Below the pieces are notes generated by a model that worked only from the letters and a program-made list of their open reading frames with translations, was not told the origin of the DNA and ran no database searches. A stretch of DNA of 64,000 nt, from positions 22,198 through 86,197 of the forward strand of contig CAZJKE010000004.1 in the NCBI GenBank assembly GCA_964546585.1, written 5' to 3'. Numbering within the stretch: the stretch's first letter is position 1; the number at the start of each line of letters is the position of its first letter. The position numbers were made by a program, and so were the translations under genes. Positions 1-8,761 of the stretch are shown here, one piece after another. The DNA comes from CAZJKE01 sp964546585. GTDB lineage: Bacteria; Planctomycetota; Phycisphaerae; Phycisphaerales; SM1A02.

Positions 1-333
1 AACTCGACGATTGTGAAGCCTCTTGTCTTGGTATGAGCCATGGGATTCGATTCCTTCTGTTGCGCTACTGGACGATACGGGAGACCCTGCCTCGCGGCTC
101 CCCTCTTCCAAAGAAAAACAGAGGGAGCGAAAAACCACGAATCAACGTGACCGGTTTCAACGAGAAACCGCATTGCGGGCGCAAGCGGGAAGACATGCGG
201 CTGACGCTTGCTTACCGATCCCAAACTGCGCGAGTTCGGTCAGCCGTGTACATGATTGGCGAAATAGGCGAAAAAATCAAAGGCGAAAGGGGTAAGAACC
301 CCATTTTTTCGAATTTGATCACTGGTTCTCAGC
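1..333. other. Intergenic region with no supported gene
   Basis: No convincing gene is seen in this stretch downstream of ruvB. The open frames here have low-complexity, arginine-rich translations with no family resemblance, and they run into the antisense of ruvB. The only structure noted is a short GC stem followed by six T at 289-309, listed separately. Confidence 0.5.
289..309 (+). terminator. Weak terminator-like hairpin plus T-run
   Basis: GGGGT (289-293), loop AAGA and ACCCC (298-302) form a 5-bp stem, followed by A and six T. This has the shape of a short intrinsic terminator on the plus strand, but no plus-strand gene is recognised upstream, so its role is unclear. Confidence 0.25.
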
Positions 334-1377
334 CTATGAAAGTGACTCGAAGTCCATTTGGGATCCGGGTTTGCGCTCGATTCCCCGCTCAACGGCCCTG
401 AGGCGGCCCTCCGCCGTCACCTGGCGTCCCTGACGGGTTCTGGCCACATATCCGGCCTGCAGGAGGTAGGGCTCCACGACATCCTGAAGCGTCCCTTGGT
501 CCTCTCCGAGCGTTGCGGCAATGGCCTCGACTCCGACGGGGCCACCATCGTAGGTGCCAATCAAAGTGGCGAGATAACTGCGATCGAGCGGATCCAATCC
601 CGCCTCATCGATCCCTTCGAGCGTGAGAGCCTCGCTGACGGTCTTCTGGTCCACGACCCCGTCCCGGCGAACATCGGCAAAGTCCCGCACCCGCCGCAGC
701 AATCGCAATGCCACGCGAGGCGTGCCGCGGCTGCGGGAAGCGATGGTGGCCAATGGACCGTCACCAACCGTCATACCGAGCCGCTCGGCTGCTGCCCGCA
801 GAATGGTCGCCAACTCGTCCTGATCGTAGAACCGAATGTTGTGGACGATCCCGAACCGACTTCGAAGCGCTGCGGTCAACAGTCCTGCCCGCGTGGTTGC
901 GCCGATGAGCGTGAACGGCTTGAGCGCATAGGTCACGACCCGCGCATGTGTTCCCGAGTCGAGCGTGAAGTCAATCTTGAAGTCCTCCATCGCTGGGTAG
1001 ATGTACTCCTCCACGGAAGGTGGAAGGCGGTGAATCTCGTCGATGAACAGAACATCGCCCACTTCCATCCGCGTCAGTGTGCCGACCAGATCACTTCCCC
1101 GCGTCAGGGCGGGGCCGGAGGTGACCCATGCTCGTGTTCCCAGTTCATTGGCGATGACATGGGCGAGCGTGGTCTTCCCCAATCCAGGTGGTCCGTACAG
1201 AAGGACATGTTCCATGGGCTGGCCGCGTCCCTTGGCCGCTTCAAGGGCGATGTCCAGTCGCTCCCGCAGGTCTGGCTGACCGACATACTCCTCGAGGCGC
1301 TGCGGTCGCAGCGAAAGTGCAGGTGTTGCCTCGTCGGTCGGCTGTTGCTCAGGCGAGATGATGCGTTCGCGTGCCAT
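334..1377 (-). CDS. ruvB: Holliday junction branch migration helicase RuvB
   Basis: AAA+ motor of the RuvABC resolvasome, which drives branch migration of Holliday junctions using ATP. The 347-aa product shows Walker A GPPGLGKTT (about residues 62-70), Walker B VLFIDEIHRL (about 113), a sensor/arginine-finger stretch TTRAGLLTAALRSRFG and the C-terminal winged-helix region. The ATG at 1377 gives the usual start MARERIISPE; an upstream in-frame extension to 1452 lies inside the preceding gene and has no family resemblance. The stop of the upstream PLP-enzyme gene (TGA at 1379-1381) lies one base away, so the two are probably cotranscribed. ruvA and ruvC are not in the window. Confidence 0.96.
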   Translation of the reverse strand: MARERIISPEQQPTDEATPALSLRPQRLEEYVGQPDLRERLDIALEAAKGRGQPMEHVLLYGPPGLGKTTLAHVIANELGTRAWVTSGPALTRGSDLVGTLTRMEVGDVLFIDEIHRLPPSVEEYIYPAMEDFKIDFTLDSGTHARVVTYALKPFTLIGATTRAGLLTAALRSRFGIVHNIRFYDQDELATILRAAAERLGMTVGDGPLATIASRSRGTPRVALRLLRRVRDFADVRRDGVVDQKTVSEALTLEGIDEAGLDPLDRSYLATLIGTYDGGPVGVEAIAATLGEDQGTLQDVVEPYLLQAGYVARTRQGRQVTAEGRLRAVERGIERKPGSQMDFESLS

Positions 1378-1378
1378 G

Positions 1379-2605
1379 TCAGTTGTCCTCCAGCGAATCA
1401 ATGGTCTCCACCAACTGCGACCATCGCTCCTCAAGGTCGCCGGTGATGCCAATGGAGAATCGCACGAGCCCAGGTGAAATTGCGGCCGCGTCCCGGGCCT
1501 CGTCGGTCATCTCGCTCGATGTCGAACTTCCCGAACAGGACATGAGTGTGTCGAAGTACCCGAGACTGACGGCGAGGAATCCGAATCGATGGTCGTTCTG
1601 CAGTTCGTGCATGACGCGATTGGCTCGATCCTGCGTCCCGAAATCTACAGTGAACAGTCCCCCGCAACCGTACCCGTCGTTGGCAACCTTCAACAGCAAT
1701 GCGTGGTCCGGGTGAGAGGGGAGGCCCGGATAACACACATCCAATCCCTTTGTTTCGAGCCGTTCCGCAAACACCTGTGCCCGGCGGCCATGTTCGATCA
1801 TGCGAATCGCCAGGTGTGGCAGGCGCAGCGACAATCTGAACGCCACCATCGGATCCATCGTTGGACCAAGCAGCATGAGCGACCCCTGATGCAGATCCAT
1901 CAACTCGTTGATGAACGCTTGCGAGGCGCACACGATACCCGCGATAATGTCAGATCCGCCGCTGATGAACTTCGTCGCGCTGTGCACTACAACATCGGCG
2001 CCCAGCCTCGCTGGACTGACGATCATCGGCGTGAATGTGTTGTCGACCACCAACATCGCCCCGTGTCGATGGGCGATGTCCGCCAAACCCCGGATATCCG
2101 CAACCCGTAGCGTCGGGTTCGACATCGTTTCCACGAACAGTATCTTTGCGCCTTGGGAGACGGCTTCTTCGACACGCTCATGGTTGGTGACATCGACGAA
2201 TGTCGTCTCAATATTCGTTCGGCTGGGCAGGTATTCGCCCAGCAGCGCCCATGTTCCGCCGTACAGCGTGTTGGATGCCACGACTCGATCACCCGCCAAA
2301 CATCGTTGCAAAATCACCGACGCAATGGCGGACAGCCCGCTCGCGGTGCCGTATCCCGCTTCGGCATCTTCCATTGCGGCCATCGTTCTGCCAAGCACGA
2401 AGACGGTCGGGTTGAAGTGGCGCCCATAGAGGTAGCACCCTCCGTCATCCGGCCCGAGATGCCCGGCGAAAATCTCCGGCATGAGTTCCGGTGTCATGAC
2501 AGTGAAGGTCGTACTGGCCTCGATGGACATGTTGACCCCGCCATGTTCACCAAACTCGTGGCGAGTGTCGGCGATGGCCTGTTGTGGATCGAAAGGAGAA
2601 CTCAT
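1379..2605 (-). CDS. Cys/Met metabolism PLP-dependent enzyme (trans-sulfuration family)
   Basis: Cytosolic PLP enzyme of the cystathionine gamma-synthase, methionine gamma-lyase and O-acetylhomoserine sulfhydrylase superfamily. The 408-aa protein has the full fold: YGRHFNPT near residue 60, SGLSAIASV in the cofactor loop near 90, VVDNTF with the ring-binding Asp188, and HSATKFISGGSD with the Schiff-base Lys212. Which reaction it performs (synthase, sulfhydrylase or lyase) cannot be told from motifs alone. The start overlaps the end of the RNase D gene by 4 bp (ATGA), and its stop nearly touches ruvB, giving a tight three-gene unit. Confidence 0.88.
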   Translation of the reverse strand: MSSPFDPQQAIADTRHEFGEHGGVNMSIEASTTFTVMTPELMPEIFAGHLGPDDGGCYLYGRHFNPTVFVLGRTMAAMEDAEAGYGTASGLSAIASVILQRCLAGDRVVASNTLYGGTWALLGEYLPSRTNIETTFVDVTNHERVEEAVSQGAKILFVETMSNPTLRVADIRGLADIAHRHGAMLVVDNTFTPMIVSPARLGADVVVHSATKFISGGSDIIAGIVCASQAFINELMDLHQGSLMLLGPTMDPMVAFRLSLRLPHLAIRMIEHGRRAQVFAERLETKGLDVCYPGLPSHPDHALLLKVANDGYGCGGLFTVDFGTQDRANRVMHELQNDHRFGFLAVSLGYFDTLMSCSGSSTSSEMTDEARDAAAISPGLVRFSIGITGDLEERWSQLVETIDSLEDN

Positions 2606-3882
2606 GGAACATCTCGCTCGCCACGAAGTTTGGCCGAAAAGGAGAACTTGAGCGTGGTTTCACGGTCCAACATGTCTGTGATTGCCGCGGCGATCTCCGC
2701 CCTCCAAGTGTTGGTCATTGGCCCGTCCTTTGGTGCCTGTCCCTTTCGGCAGGCAAGGTACCAGTCCGTAAAGACCGGCCGGCTCGTCACGAGCCCGGGG
2801 GAGAGATCGTTCCCGACGCACCATGCGGAGAAGAGCGCCCATGCACCGTCCAGTTCCTGCCGCCAGTTGGCTTCGCTCTCTTCCAAGGATGTGCGGCGAA
2901 TCGACACGGGCGTCAGGTCGGCCGCGGTGGCAATAGCGTCAATGATGTCGTCCCCGTGGGCGCGGGCGATGTCGCGCGGGAACCCACGCAACTCGCCGAG
3001 TTGTTCGGTGGTGTCGAGGGGGTTGCGAGCCAGCGAAAGAATGCAGTCGTCCGGCATGATGGTCCGTGGAGGCTCATTCGCTGCTTCCGCAAGTCGATCG
3101 CGAACCGTCACCAGCGCCTGAATGCGTTGCAGTTCCTTCTTTCGAGGCGATTTGTTTCGGCAAACTCGCTTGGTGGCGGCTTGCACATCGAATCGAAATG
3201 CCTCGGCGCGTGTGAGTGATGCAAACTCGCACTTGGCCCAGTCCACCCGTTTGAGTTCCTCCAGTCGCTCCATCAACGCGACATGAATGGCGGGGAGGTA
3301 TCGGACATCGTCTGCGGCGTAGCGCATCTGCATTGGCGTCAGCGGTCGGGCATCCCACTCTGAGAAAGTGAGTTTTCCGCCAATGTCGTGGCCCAGGGCG
3401 GCGACGATCAGCTTCGTCAACGAGATTGGCCATGGGTAGCCGACGAACCCGGCCGCGACCTGTGTGTCAAAGATGTTCTGCGGGGCCACCTGCAGGTGCC
3501 GAACCACCGGTTCGAGATCCTGCTGGCCTGCGTGGACAATCGTGACGACATTCGGATCCGCCACCAGTGACAGCAGCGGCGAGATGTCCGTTATAACCAG
3601 TGGGTCGACCAGCGCAACGCGATCCGTGGTGGCTACCTGAAGGACGCATGTCTTGGCGTGGTAACTCTCCTCGCCGATGAACTCGGTGTCGAAGGCGAAG
3701 AGGCCGCTCTCTTTCAGGTGTTCGCAGAGCGAGGACAGCCCTGTGGGCGTGTCGATCCAATCCGCGTCTCCGGCCGGGACGAGCCGGTGGCTGAGAATGG
3801 GCTTCGGGGCGCCTCCCTCAGCGTGCGAGTCCCGGTGGCTTCTGCGGCGGTGTTTTCGGCGATGCGAGGTCCGGCGGCCCAT
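2602..3882 (-). CDS. rnd: Ribonuclease D-like 3'-5' exonuclease
   Basis: DEDDy-family exonuclease acting in RNA 3'-end processing. Motif I is seen as FAFDTEFIGEESYHAKTC, motif II around VTIVHAGQQDLEPV, and motif III as YAADDVRYLPAIH. The C-terminal half has the helical HRDC-like region usual in RNase D. I chose ATG 3882 (426 aa). A longer frame to 3954 would need a TTG start and adds no recognisable sequence. The first 25 residues are rich in Arg and His and precede the catalytic domain, which is unusual but could help RNA binding. The gene overlaps the PLP-enzyme gene by 4 bp. Confidence 0.88.
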   Translation of the reverse strand: MGRRTSHRRKHRRRSHRDSHAEGGAPKPILSHRLVPAGDADWIDTPTGLSSLCEHLKESGLFAFDTEFIGEESYHAKTCVLQVATTDRVALVDPLVITDISPLLSLVADPNVVTIVHAGQQDLEPVVRHLQVAPQNIFDTQVAAGFVGYPWPISLTKLIVAALGHDIGGKLTFSEWDARPLTPMQMRYAADDVRYLPAIHVALMERLEELKRVDWAKCEFASLTRAEAFRFDVQAATKRVCRNKSPRKKELQRIQALVTVRDRLAEAANEPPRTIMPDDCILSLARNPLDTTEQLGELRGFPRDIARAHGDDIIDAIATAADLTPVSIRRTSLEESEANWRQELDGAWALFSAWCVGNDLSPGLVTSRPVFTDWYLACRKGQAPKDGPMTNTWRAEIAAAITDMLDRETTLKFSFSAKLRGERDVP

Positions 3883-4001
3883 CGCCGTCACTATAGAGAA
3901 CTTGCCGGTGGAGGAAGGTCGAACGAATTCGGAGGTTCTGCTCAACCTCGGCAATCCGCTGGCCGAATCGTGATGGTGGAAGACAGGAAAGTCCGGACGG
4001 A

Positions 4002-4037
4002 CATCGCCGGTTCCTCGGAGGGGAGGAACCGGCGATG
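4002..4037 (-). terminator. Strong hairpin downstream of groEL
   Basis: A perfect 15-bp inverted repeat (4002-4016 and 4023-4037) with a 6-nt loop lies about 30 bp past the groEL stop. No T-run follows on the minus strand, so it may be a transcript-stabilising hairpin or a terminator that does not need one. Confidence 0.55.
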
Positions 4038-4068
4038 CTGTTTCCGGTGGAAGACGGTGATTCCGGGG

Positions 4069-5703
4069 TCAGAAGCCCATGTCATCCATGCCGCCACCGC
4101 CGGCGGGGGCCTTCTTGTCCTCCGGCACATCGGAGATGGCGCAGTCCGTGGTCAGCAACATGCCTGCCACGCTCGCCGCGTTCTGCAACGCGATTCGCTC
4201 GACCTTCGTCGGCACGATTACACCGGACTCGACCAGATTGCCGTAGGTGCGCGTCAGACCATTGAATCCAAACGCATCATCGTCGCTTTCCTCGACCTTC
4301 TGGGCGACGATCGATCCGTCGAGTCCGCAATTGACGGCGATCTGCCGAATGGGACCGGCCACAGCGCGAGAAACGATGTCGATGCCGACCTTCTCATCGC
4401 CGCGTGCCTTCTTCCTGGCACTCTCAAGTGCGCGGCGTGCGCGGATGACTGCAACGCCGCCGCCGGGAAGGATTCCCTCTTCGACGGCCGCCCGGCAGGC
4501 GTGCAACGCATCTTCGACGCGGGCCTTCTTTTCTTTCATTTCGACCTCGGTTGCTGCGCCGACATTGATCTGAGCGACGCCACCGGCGAGCTTCGCCAGC
4601 CGCTCCTGCAACTTCTCGGCGTCGTAGTCGGAACTTGACGCATCGATCTGGGCCTTGAGTTGCTCGATGCGACCCTTGATGTCGCTGGTCTTGCCAGCAC
4701 CTTCGATGATCGTCGTGTTGTCCTTGTCGACGGTGGTTTTCTTTGCTCGACCGAGGTCCGACAGTTCGATGGTCTCGAGGTTGATTCCAAGTTCTTCCAT
4801 GACGGGCTGGCCGCCGGTGAGGATGGCGATGTCCTGCAACATGGCCTTGCGGCGATCGCCGAAGCCTGGTGCCTTGACCGCGCAGACCTTGAGGATGCCA
4901 CGGAGCCGATTCACGACGAGTGTCGCGAGTGCTTCGCCTTCGATGTCCTCGGCGACGATGAGGAGGCTCTTGCCCGACTCGGCGACCTTGCCGAGGATCG
5001 GCAGAAGGTCCTTGGCGGTGCTGATCTTCTTCTCGTGAACCAGCACGTAGCAATCTTCAAGGACAGCCTCCATCTCGGCGGTGTCGGTGACGAAGTGCGG
5101 GCTCAGATACCCCTTGTCAAACTGCATGCCTTCAACCAAGTCGACATTGGTGTCGAGGCTCTTGCCTTCTTCCACCGTGATCACGCCGTCCTTGCCGACC
5201 TTGTCCATCGCCTCGGCGATGATCCCGCCGATTTCGCTGTCCTGATTGGCCGCGCAGGTGCCGACCTGGGCGATCTCGCTCGAATCCTTCACATCGTTGG
5301 ACATGCGGTTCAATTCACCCACGATGGCTTCGACGGCGATGTTCACGCCGCGGCGGACCTCATTGGCCTGCGCACCGGCTGTGATATTTCGGAGTCCTTC
5401 CGTATAGATGGACTCGGCGTAGATCGTCGCCGTCGTGGTTCCATCGCCGGCGTCCTTCGAGCACTTGGAGGCGACTTCTTTGACCATCTGGGCACCCATG
5501 TTCTCAAGGGCGTCCTCAAGTTCGATCTCCTTCGCCACGGTGACGCCGTCCTTGGTGACCGTGGGGGCCCCAAAGGACTTTTCCACGACCACGACACGGC
5601 CTGATGGGCCAAGTGTCGTCTTGACGGCCTTGGCGAGTTTCTGAATGCCGCGGAGCATCTGCTCGCGGGCGTCGATGTCGTATGCGATGTTCTTTGCAGT
5701 CAT
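4069..5703 (-). CDS. groEL: Chaperonin GroEL (HSP60)
   Basis: Large chaperonin subunit: forms a double-heptamer ring that folds proteins in the cytosol with GroES and ATP. The 544-aa product begins MTAKNIAYDIDAREQML and includes the ATP-site stretch DGTTTATIYAESI and the usual apical and equatorial blocks. It ends in a short Gly/Met tail, GGGGMDDMGF. ATG 5703 has an AAGGA ribosome site 9 bases upstream; the longer frame to 5754 has no support. groES is not the immediate neighbour: two small genes lie between, all on one strand with short gaps. No CIRCE operator (TTAGCACTC-N9-GAGTGCTAA) is seen upstream of the cluster. Confidence 0.97.
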   Translation of the reverse strand: MTAKNIAYDIDAREQMLRGIQKLAKAVKTTLGPSGRVVVVEKSFGAPTVTKDGVTVAKEIELEDALENMGAQMVKEVASKCSKDAGDGTTTATIYAESIYTEGLRNITAGAQANEVRRGVNIAVEAIVGELNRMSNDVKDSSEIAQVGTCAANQDSEIGGIIAEAMDKVGKDGVITVEEGKSLDTNVDLVEGMQFDKGYLSPHFVTDTAEMEAVLEDCYVLVHEKKISTAKDLLPILGKVAESGKSLLIVAEDIEGEALATLVVNRLRGILKVCAVKAPGFGDRRKAMLQDIAILTGGQPVMEELGINLETIELSDLGRAKKTTVDKDNTTIIEGAGKTSDIKGRIEQLKAQIDASSSDYDAEKLQERLAKLAGGVAQINVGAATEVEMKEKKARVEDALHACRAAVEEGILPGGGVAVIRARRALESARKKARGDEKVGIDIVSRAVAGPIRQIAVNCGLDGSIVAQKVEESDDDAFGFNGLTRTYGNLVESGVIVPTKVERIALQNAASVAGMLLTTDCAISDVPEDKKAPAGGGGMDDMGF

Positions 5704-5717
5704 TGTTGTTCGTTCCT

Positions 5718-5945
5718 TCAGTTCTTGGCGAGTTTTTCGCCGATCTCGATCCACGCGATTCGGCCGGTGTCGACCAGATACTCGCGGGACCCGTCGGTCA
5801 GTTTCAAGAGGTTGTCCGCCTCTGCCGGTACGAGCAGGGCGTTTTCGATGTCGCAGGACGGACCGTTTTCGAAGTGCAGTCGAACGCGGCGTTGTCCATT
5901 CAGGTCGGCGAGTGCCGAGCGAAGTTGATCGGAGGCGATCGTCAT
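5718..5945 (-). CDS. Small conserved-looking protein between groES and groEL
   Basis: Not recognised. A 75-aa acidic/basic mixed protein with no membrane segment or signal, predicted mainly beta: RRVRLHFENGPSCDIENALL, then REYLVDTGRIAWIEIG near the end. The ATG at 5945 leaves one base to the stop of the upstream small gene and 14 bp to groEL, so it must be part of the groES-groEL transcript. Its hydrophobic spacing resembles the neighbouring 74-aa protein, hinting at a tandem duplication, but identity is low. A longer frame to 6041 runs through the neighbour and is unlikely. Confidence 0.7.
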   Translation of the reverse strand: MTIASDQLRSALADLNGQRRVRLHFENGPSCDIENALLVPAEADNLLKLTDGSREYLVDTGRIAWIEIGEKLAKN

Positions 5946-5946
5946 G

Positions 5947-6171
5947 TCAGAGATCACTCCGGGCCTGCCACGCGGCAGACACATGGGAGGAGTCGAGCCA
6001 GATGTAGTTCTGTTTCGTGGTGATGCGAATGCCTTGCGCACTCTTCAGTTCATCCACCGCCTCCACATTCCGGATTTCCATAGGGTGTTCTTCACCCCAG
6101 ATGACGGCGGTCAGTTCCTTGTCGGTACCGACCATGTTTCGTAGCAATTCGATCAATGGTCCTCGTTCCAT
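5947..6171 (-). CDS. Small protein downstream of groES
   Basis: Not recognised. A 74-aa soluble protein, MERGPLIELLRNMVGTDKEL at the start, then a beta-rich half (ELTAVIWGEEHPMEIRNVEA; QNYIWLDSSHVSAAW). It lies 23 bp after the groES stop and 1 bp before the next small gene, so it is cotranscribed with the chaperonin genes. A role tied to chaperonin function is only an inference from position. It may be a distant paralogue of the following 75-aa protein: both have a beta pair followed by a conserved aromatic/aspartate strand near the end. Confidence 0.68.
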   Translation of the reverse strand: MERGPLIELLRNMVGTDKELTAVIWGEEHPMEIRNVEAVDELKSAQGIRITTKQNYIWLDSSHVSAAWQARSDL

Positions 6172-6194
6172 CGCGTCGTCCTTCCAAGAGGCGT

Positions 6195-6485
6195 TCAGTC
6201 GATGATGCCGAGGATGTCATCCTCGGTCATGATGAGGTAATCCTCATTATCGATCTTGATCTCGGTTCCCGCGTAGGACGAGAAGATCACTCGGTCGCCC
6301 GTGCTCACGGTGAACGGCGTTCGGTCGCCCGTGTCATGGTTGAGCCGTCCGCTGCCCACGGCGATGATCGTGCCTTCCTTCGGCTTGTCCTTGGCGGACT
6401 CTGGCAGAAAGATGCCGGACTCGGTCTTTGACTCGGCTTCCGCCCGCTGGACGAGGACCTTGTCTCCTAATGGCTTGACGTTCAT
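6195..6485 (-). CDS. groES: Co-chaperonin GroES (HSP10)
   Basis: The 96-aa heptameric lid of the GroEL chamber. Sequence hallmarks are MNVKPLGDKVLVQRAEAE at the N terminus, the mobile-loop region ESKTESGIFLPESAKDKP, GTIIAVGSGR and the C-terminal YLIMTEDDILGIID. An AGGAG-like ribosome site precedes ATG 6485. The start overlaps the stop of the upstream receiver-like gene by 4 bp (ATGA), so translation of groES is probably coupled to it. Confidence 0.96.
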   Translation of the reverse strand: MNVKPLGDKVLVQRAEAESKTESGIFLPESAKDKPKEGTIIAVGSGRLNHDTGDRTPFTVSTGDRVIFSSYAGTEIKIDNEDYLIMTEDDILGIID

Positions 6486-7036
6486 TCCTGTGTCTCCTCT
6501 GTTCCTCGATGTTCCTTGGCAGACCGCGTGGTCTGCCGGGTTTGTGACAATGCACGGACTGCTCGCGGCCAGCGGTCGGCATACCGTCGCCGAACCACTC
6601 GCCGCAGCGCGTCCAAGAGCGTTTCCAGCCGCAAGGGCCGGTCGACGACGGTGAATGCACCTTCATGCAGAGATCGTGCCAAACCGCGGGCGTGTTCCCG
6701 CCGCGTGGCTTGGGATGCTCGAAGCACAATGGTGGGCGGCGGTGATTCGAGCCGCCGCAGCAGTTGCAGGATCCGCTCACCACCTGGTTCACCCCGTCGC
6801 CCACCACTTCGCAGCGGAAGCGACAGATCCACCAGTGCGATGTGGACCGGATTGCCGCGGATGAGATCCGTGGCCTCAAGGCCGCTGTCGGCCATGAAAC
6901 TGCGGATTCCCATGGGATCGAGCAATCTTGGCAGTTGCCGGATGGCGGTGTCCTTCCGCCAACTGCTGCAGGTCAGCAGCAGGTTGAGGCGTCCGTCCTG
7001 TTCAAGGGGTTCGACTTGTGCGGTGTCTGGGGCCAT
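6482..7036 (-). CDS. Degenerate response-regulator receiver protein
   Basis: A 184-aa soluble protein with a CheY-like receiver pattern. A first strand LNLLLTCSS lacks the usual acidic pair, IALVDLSLP supplies a candidate phospho-acceptor Asp, IVLRASQAT matches the Ser/Thr position, and FTVVDRPL has Arg where the conserved Lys-Pro is expected. Losing the acidic pair and the Lys suggests a pseudo-receiver that may not be phosphorylated. The tail from about residue 150 is basic and ends in a polar stretch; no DNA-binding domain is seen. ATG 7036 (MAPDTAQVEPLEQ) is the most sensible start, although no clear ribosome site precedes it. It heads the groES-groEL transcript and overlaps groES by 4 bp. 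Confidence 0.62.
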   Translation of the reverse strand: MAPDTAQVEPLEQDGRLNLLLTCSSWRKDTAIRQLPRLLDPMGIRSFMADSGLEATDLIRGNPVHIALVDLSLPLRSGGRRGEPGGERILQLLRRLESPPPTIVLRASQATRREHARGLARSLHEGAFTVVDRPLRLETLLDALRRVVRRRYADRWPRAVRALSQTRQTTRSAKEHRGTEETQE

Positions 7037-7207
7037 GTCAGGGAGGGGTCTGCCAACGCTCTTTCGGGGCAAGAACCGTGCCGGTTTGGCCTCTTCCTGT
7101 ACCTCAACTGGCCGGTAGTGTCTGCCGTCTTGGCAGGGACCTCTTGCCCCGGCAGCCCGTCGTCGTGGTACTTTCCCGCTTCTCTGATCCAAGAAGGAGT
7201 TTCTGCA

Positions 7208-8641
7208 ATGGCGTTCGACCCCGGGTGCACCCCGATTTCGGCCATCCTGAGAGGACCGCAAGAGCAGCGACCTGCTGCCGGGTCGTCGCTGACGATTCGC
7301 GGGTGGGTGCGATCACGGCGGGATTCGAAGGCGGGGTTGTCGTTCATTCATATCTCCGACGGATCCTGCTTTGACCTGCTGCAGATCGTTGCGCCGGTGG
7401 ACTTGCCCAACTACGAGAAGGAAGTGCTCCAGTTGACGGTGGGGTGTTCGATCGAAGTGACGGGGGAACTTGTGGCCTCGCAAGGCAAGGGGCAATCAGT
7501 CGAGATGCAAGCGAAGACGATTCGCATTGCTGGTGGTGTTGAGGACCCTGATACATATCCGGTTGCGGCGAAGCGTCACTCGTTCGAGTTCCTCCGTACG
7601 GTTGCTCATCTGCGGCCGAGGACCAACACCTTCGGGGCGGTGGCCCGCGTTCGAGACTGCCTTGCGCAGGCGATACACAGATACTTTCATGCAAATGGTT
7701 TTCTCTGGGTGCACACGCCGATCGTGACTGCGAGCGACTGCGAAGGCGCGGGCGAGATGTTCCGGGTGTCGACGCTTGATCTGGCGAACGCGCCACAGAC
7801 GGATGATGGCGATGTGGATTTCGATCAGGACTTCTTCGGCAAGGAGTCGTTCTTGACCGTGTCGGGGCAGATCAATGTCGAGTCGTATTGTTGCGCGCTG
7901 AGCCGCGTGTACACCTTTGGGCCGACATTTCGTGCGGAGAATTCCAACACATCGCGTCACCTCTCGGAGTTCTGGATGATCGAGCCGGAGATTGCATTCG
8001 CCGATCTCTCTGACGATGCCGATTTGGCCGAGGACTTCCTCAAGTCAATCTTCGCCGACCTGCTGCGGGAGCGGTCGGATGACATGTCGTTCTTCGAGCA
8101 GCGGATCGACAAAGACTGCATCAAGAGGCTGGAGGGTGTGGTGGGCTCCAGTTTCGAGCGAATGGAGTACACGGACGCGATTGATGCGCTGTCCAAGGCG
8201 CAGGAATCGGGCGTGGCGTTTGAGTATCCGGTTGGGTGGGGCAGCGATCTCCAGTCGGAACATGAGCGGTGGCTGACGGAAGAGCATGTGGGGCGTCCCA
8301 TCATCCTGATGAACTACCCCAAGGAGATCAAGGCGTTCTATATGCGTCTGAACGATGATGAGCGGACGGTTGCGGCGATGGATGTGCTGGCACCGGGAAT
8401 AGGCGAGATCATCGGTGGTTCCCAGCGAGAGGAGCGTCTTGATGTGCTGGATGCTCGGTTGGTTGAGTGCGGGCTCGATCCCGAACCGTACTGGTGGTAT
8501 CGCGACCTGCGGCGGTACGGCACCGTGCCCCATGCCGGCTTCGGCCTCGGGTTCGAGCGGGCCATCCAATATGCCACTGGCATGGCCAATATCCGCGATG
8601 TCATCCCATTTCCCCGCTCCCCCCGCAACTGCGACTTCTAG
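7208..8641 (+). CDS. asnS: Asparaginyl-tRNA synthetase
   Basis: Class II aminoacyl-tRNA synthetase charging tRNA-Asn with asparagine. The 477-aa protein has an N-terminal OB-fold anticodon-binding domain (LTIRGWVRSRRDSKAGLSFI), motif 2 as FRAENSNTSRHLSEFWMIEPE's core (RAENSNTSRHLSE), and motif 3 as GFGLGFERAIQY. The insert DFFGKESFLTVSGQINVE is typical of AsnRS rather than AspRS. ATG 7208 is preceded by AAGGAG 8 bases upstream. It is divergent from the receiver-groES operon across 171 bp. Its presence implies direct charging of tRNA-Asn. Confidence 0.95.
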   Translation: MAFDPGCTPISAILRGPQEQRPAAGSSLTIRGWVRSRRDSKAGLSFIHISDGSCFDLLQIVAPVDLPNYEKEVLQLTVGCSIEVTGELVASQGKGQSVEMQAKTIRIAGGVEDPDTYPVAAKRHSFEFLRTVAHLRPRTNTFGAVARVRDCLAQAIHRYFHANGFLWVHTPIVTASDCEGAGEMFRVSTLDLANAPQTDDGDVDFDQDFFGKESFLTVSGQINVESYCCALSRVYTFGPTFRAENSNTSRHLSEFWMIEPEIAFADLSDDADLAEDFLKSIFADLLRERSDDMSFFEQRIDKDCIKRLEGVVGSSFERMEYTDAIDALSKAQESGVAFEYPVGWGSDLQSEHERWLTEEHVGRPIILMNYPKEIKAFYMRLNDDERTVAAMDVLAPGIGEIIGGSQREERLDVLDARLVECGLDPEPYWWYRDLRRYGTVPHAGFGLGFERAIQYATGMANIRDVIPFPRSPRNCDF

Positions 8642-8761
8642 GGCGTCCAGAACCGGTCACGGACACCTTATCGGGCCAGCCGATGCGATCCAACCCCGAA
8701 TAAGCTGTTCGGGAACCAAGGGCTTGCATGCCGCGAAGGGGGTGGTAGAAGTAGTATGGAG

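Noticed and set aside
33..401. A 122-aa plus-strand frame at the window start
   Set aside because: Arg/Pro-rich random-like sequence, no ribosome site, and it enters the antisense of ruvB.
358..1446. A 362-aa plus-strand open frame
   Set aside because: It is antisense to ruvB, which has full motif support.
3985..3997. AGGAAAGTCCGGA, similar to the conserved 5' region of RNase P RNA
   Set aside because: The following bases are antisense to groEL and lack the other RNase P conserved blocks; the space is too short.
4660..5604. A 314-aa plus-strand open frame
   Set aside because: It is wholly antisense to groEL and has no family resemblance; long antisense frames are common at this GC content.
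6486..7207. CIRCE heat-shock operator before the chaperonin cluster
   Set aside because: No TTAGCACTC-N9-GAGTGCTAA palindrome was found upstream of groES or the receiver gene.
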